This document shows positions 61,108-64,000 of a stretch of DNA of 64,000 nt, in pieces. The stretch lies in the NCBI GenBank assembly GCA_963854835.1, contig OY978526.1:14587277-14651276 (forward strand). The letters run 5' to 3'. The stretch comes from Megamerina dolium (Eukaryota; Arthropoda; Insecta; Diptera; Megamerinidae). Positions within the stretch are counted from its first letter, which is position 1, and the number at the start of each line of letters is the position of its first letter. The translations under genes were made by a program, and so were the position numbers. Below the pieces are notes generated by a model. The model searched no databases. It was not told the DNA's origin and saw nothing but the letters and a program-made list of their open reading frames with translations.

Positions 61108-62864
61108 TTATTCTTCATTAACTTTCTTGTTCTTCTTCTTTTTCTTTTTCTTCTTCGGTTCACCATCGCCGTTCTCTACTGCAGCCGGTTTCTCCTCCTC
61201 AGTATTACCATTCTCATCCAAGCCATTATTTTCACTGATTTCCTCGTGCTTGCGTTTTTTCTTTTTGTTTTTCTTTTTCAATGTTTGTGCTTCGTTGTTT
61301 TGTGCTTCAGTCGTTTCTTGTTCGACAACTGCCATAGCCTCTTTCATTACTTCGATATTTTTGCGTGGTATTTCTCCGGATTCATAGAATTTCAAACGAT
61401 CCTCCACTTGTTGTTTCAACGTGTTACCAAAAACACTAGTTGGCTGTTCCAGGAAACAATCAATACGTGAGGCAATCGAACATTTATTGGCCAAAAATCG
61501 TGAAATTCGTCCCTTATTCTTAAGTCCAGCACGACCAATAAACGAGGAATGATACAGTAAGCCATATTTGGGTGTATTTGAACGTGTTTTTAGTGCACGG
61601 AAAAGTGCTTTCTCAGCGCCCAAAATTTGTACTGTTGACGCTGGATATTTTGCCAAATTGGTCAGACTGCCAGCGTGTGATATAAGACGAGCACCGACTT
61701 GATCACCAATTAACGACTGCAGGTTCGGTGCAACACATTCCATTTTATTGTGCAAGTATGTTGATAACTTCTTACGATATTCAGATAGTTTAACAACACG
61801 CTCCGCAAATAATTCAATGTTTATCAAATCAACAATGGAAATATCCATGCCCATTGACATTTTAGCAGCATCAATAATTGCTTGTGCTTTGGCCGAATCC
61901 ATAACAATTTCTTCTAGTTCCTCCAACTTGTCTTGTGTTAAACTCTTTCGGTCCTTGATGAATTTCGCTGCTTTTGCAAACATATAATTGTCTGGAACAA
62001 TTTTGACCAACTCTGGGAAATGATAAGAGTACCATTCACGTATTCTCATTGAGAAAGTATTCACGTCTTTGTCTAGCTGATCAAGCAGAGCAATCGATTG
62101 TATGATCATATTATCTGAACGATGAACATTAAACTTAACTTTGGCACGAGAGTAACTATGACCAAGACCTAATTGTGCAACGCCAGCAGATTTATCAGTG
62201 AATCCTAAAAATGTACAATAGTAAATTAGAGACAGTCATCGGCATGTTCCTGTTGTTTGTATTACCTTTTACAAATTTATAGAAGTGAAAGCGTATTCCA
62301 CGTAAAATTTCCGGTACTACTCCAAAATGACTGCACTGAATACCAATAGTTTCAGTTATGGATGCACCTAGTTTAGAATCAGCAATGCCTAATGTGCACT
62401 TCTTTTTCTTCAGTTTCGAGAAGAAATCATCTAAAAATCCCAACAGATCATTTGGCACAATACCCTCAGAAATCGAATTGATATTTTCCAATGCAGATAA
62501 TGCCGTTTTAAATGGCACAAAACCAGCTAATTTTACGATGGAATTGAATTTCGCGATATCTGTGACAGAAGATTCCACCTGTGGCAAAAACATTGAGATT
62601 TCCTCGAATTCCTTCACAGAGAATAGGGCGTAACCTGCCGCATGTTCGTAGAGAACATATAAGTTTGACTAAAATAGATTTAACACATAAAACCATAATT
62701 AGAAAACGAATAAAAGTGATGCGTGTATATGGTTGAAATATAAATTAAGATATTCCTTAACCTATGATTATTTACACATGATATTGTGGTATTTTAATTA
62801 AATTAAGCGAAGTTTAAAGGAATAATTTCTATTAATGCTGGTTTTTCATGTATTTACTTACCAT
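61108..62864 (-). CDS. Nop56: Nop56, box C/D snoRNP core protein, three exons
   Basis: Exon 1 contributes only the ATG (62864-62862), followed directly by GTAAGT. Exon 2 is 62668-62266 and exon 3 is 62204-61108. Junctions are GT-AG and the sum is 501 codons including the stop. The protein starts [17 protein letters not shown] (NOP5 N-terminal domain). A helical NOSIC region with WYSYHFPEL and the Nop domain with [28 protein letters not shown] and [15 protein letters not shown] follow. The C-terminus is a Lys/Glu-rich tail with runs of KKKKKKKK, as in nucleolar Nop56. It joins fibrillarin, Nop58 and the 15.5K protein to guide rRNA 2'-O-methylation. No box C/D snoRNA was recognised in the introns. 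Confidence 0.95.
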
Positions 62865-64000
62865 ATTTATAATAAAATACGCCCTTTGCTTAATTTAAGA
62901 ATATATATGTATTTCCAAAACTTTAGACACCATACAATATTACCCACGTGTTGTTCGATTTCAAGATGTCCGAGAATGACAATTCGTCGCGTTGTTCCAC
63001 ATTTCACACAGGGGTGTATTTGAAATAATGCTATAGGCGGCCATGTTGTTTAAAGACAACCCTGTAAGAGTGATCTCCTTAACAAAGAACGGATCTTAAT
63101 CGAGGTACAGCAATTGTTAAAGATTTCTCTTGGGTGCGCCTTATGTCAGAAATTGTCTTCTTATATGTAGTATCAAAGTAGTGTGTTTGTTGTTTTTTTC
63201 ATTCTTTCTTCCTCTTTACCCTTGTATTTGTTGTCGTTTCATTGACTTTTTTTCCTCTCCCTAATAGCTCTGCCATACGATATCCTCGGATCCGCAAAAT
63301 AAAGGGACTTTAAAGCAAAGCGAATAAAATTTTTTTGGTTTCACTCAATTCTTGAAACACGGCTATCATTCACTAGATTCCAAATGAAGGAACTATATTC
63401 GATTGTACAAATTAGTATAGAAGTATTTTAATGTGTAGGGGTCAGAAAAGTCTGAACTATTACAACAGATAAAAGTTCTTTAAGGAGCATTTTTCATGGA
63501 AAATTGCCCGAAAAATTACCAATTATTTGTTGAACTCACGACCTACGGATCAAAAGCCTACGCACTAACCACTGCGCTACGGCATCCACAAGATATAGTA
63601 GCAAAAAAAAAACAACAAACGAAGATTTTAAAATTTCTTTGCCTTATTAGAGAAACCATGTGCAAAATCTTTATTACAGGTAGTAGCACTAAAACAATCA
63701 CAGCCATATTAATAGAAGTAGAGCAATGTTAAAGATTCCTCTTGGCTGCGCCATATAATGCCAGAAACTGCTTCCATATAGTGTCAAACTCGTGTGTTCA
63801 TTCCGTATGTGTTTGTTGCTGTTTTGTTTATTCCTTCTCCAGCATTCATGAGAACTCTAATAGCTCTACCTTTATAATATTACCTTGAACCACAACATCA
63901 CAACAGCAAGTTGGGAACTAAAAATGTTTATATATAATAAAATAACTAAGGAAATTCAGATCTTCTAGTGTCATCAGTTTCTAATTACATTTTGCGTTCA
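62865..64000. other. Upstream region of Nop56 with dispersed repeats
   Basis: The Nop56 5' UTR and promoter should begin here. Two same-orientation, diverged copies of a repeat lie at about 63104-63290 and 63716-63885. Both contain TTAAAGAT(T)TC-TCTTGG, TGCGCC, a TGTTTGTTG stretch and AATAGCTCT. No other gene was supported. Confidence 0.5.
63525..63590 (-). repeat. tRNA-like SINE head
   Basis: The minus strand reads GCCGTAGCGCAGTGGTTAG (A box), a CTTTTGATC loop that would give a Gln-like TTG anticodon, and GGTCGTGAGTTCAAC (degenerate B box). The acceptor stem does not pair, so it is a tRNA-derived element or pseudogene rather than a tRNA. It resembles the fragment at 22985-23095. Confidence 0.5.

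Noticed and set aside
62669..62861. Intronic box C/D snoRNA in Nop56
   Set aside because: No paired C and D boxes could be found in either intron.

Overview
The window is AT-rich nuclear DNA of a higher fly, probably a tephritid-like brachyceran. The evidence is spliceosomal introns, three identical tRNA-Ser genes, RTE and mariner debris, and an epsinR gene carrying a Tel2 exon as in Drosophila. The species cannot be fixed from the sequence alone.

Left part (1-27.4 kb). This region is dominated by an element family that encodes a Fanzor, the eukaryotic relative of TnpB and an OMEGA RNA-guided nuclease. Copy A (1-739, minus) keeps the native N-terminus and runs off the left edge. Upstream of it lie an exon-like tandem array (1319-2340) and a conserved 5' tail (3564-4262). 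Copies B (16487-17666, minus) and C (26118-27303, plus) are 5'-deleted derivatives. Both carry a RuvC active site, a zinc ribbon, a C-terminal intron and a basic nuclear-localisation tail on exon 2. Both had the same 3.1-kb deletion and the same 1.5-1.65-kb satellite-like insertion, whose edge supplies a new start codon. B and C form a large inverted repeat around three tRNA-Ser(GCT) genes. Interleaved are two small secreted-protein genes (4.3-4.9 and 5.9-7.0 kb) and a dead but complete RTE retrotransposon (9650-12944) with 13-bp target-site duplications.

Middle part (27.4-43.7 kb). This is mostly AT-rich sequence with no convincing genes. It holds two mariner transposase fragments, a 5'-truncated RTE copy, a third secreted-protein gene (40664-41488) that resembles the 5.9-7.0 kb gene, a tandem duplication and an RNase H fragment of an I/R1-type retrotransposon.

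Right part (43.9-62.9 kb). Four conserved genes have intron models whose summed exons keep the frame throughout. They are IQUB (ten exons, plus), a FASTK/RAP-domain mitochondrial protein (six exons, minus), lqfR/epsinR (plus, with two alternative last exons, one encoding all of Tel2), and Nop56 (minus, start codon alone in its own exon). FASTK and lqfR are divergent; IQUB/FASTK and lqfR/Nop56 are convergent. The right edge carries diverged repeats and a tRNA-like SINE head.
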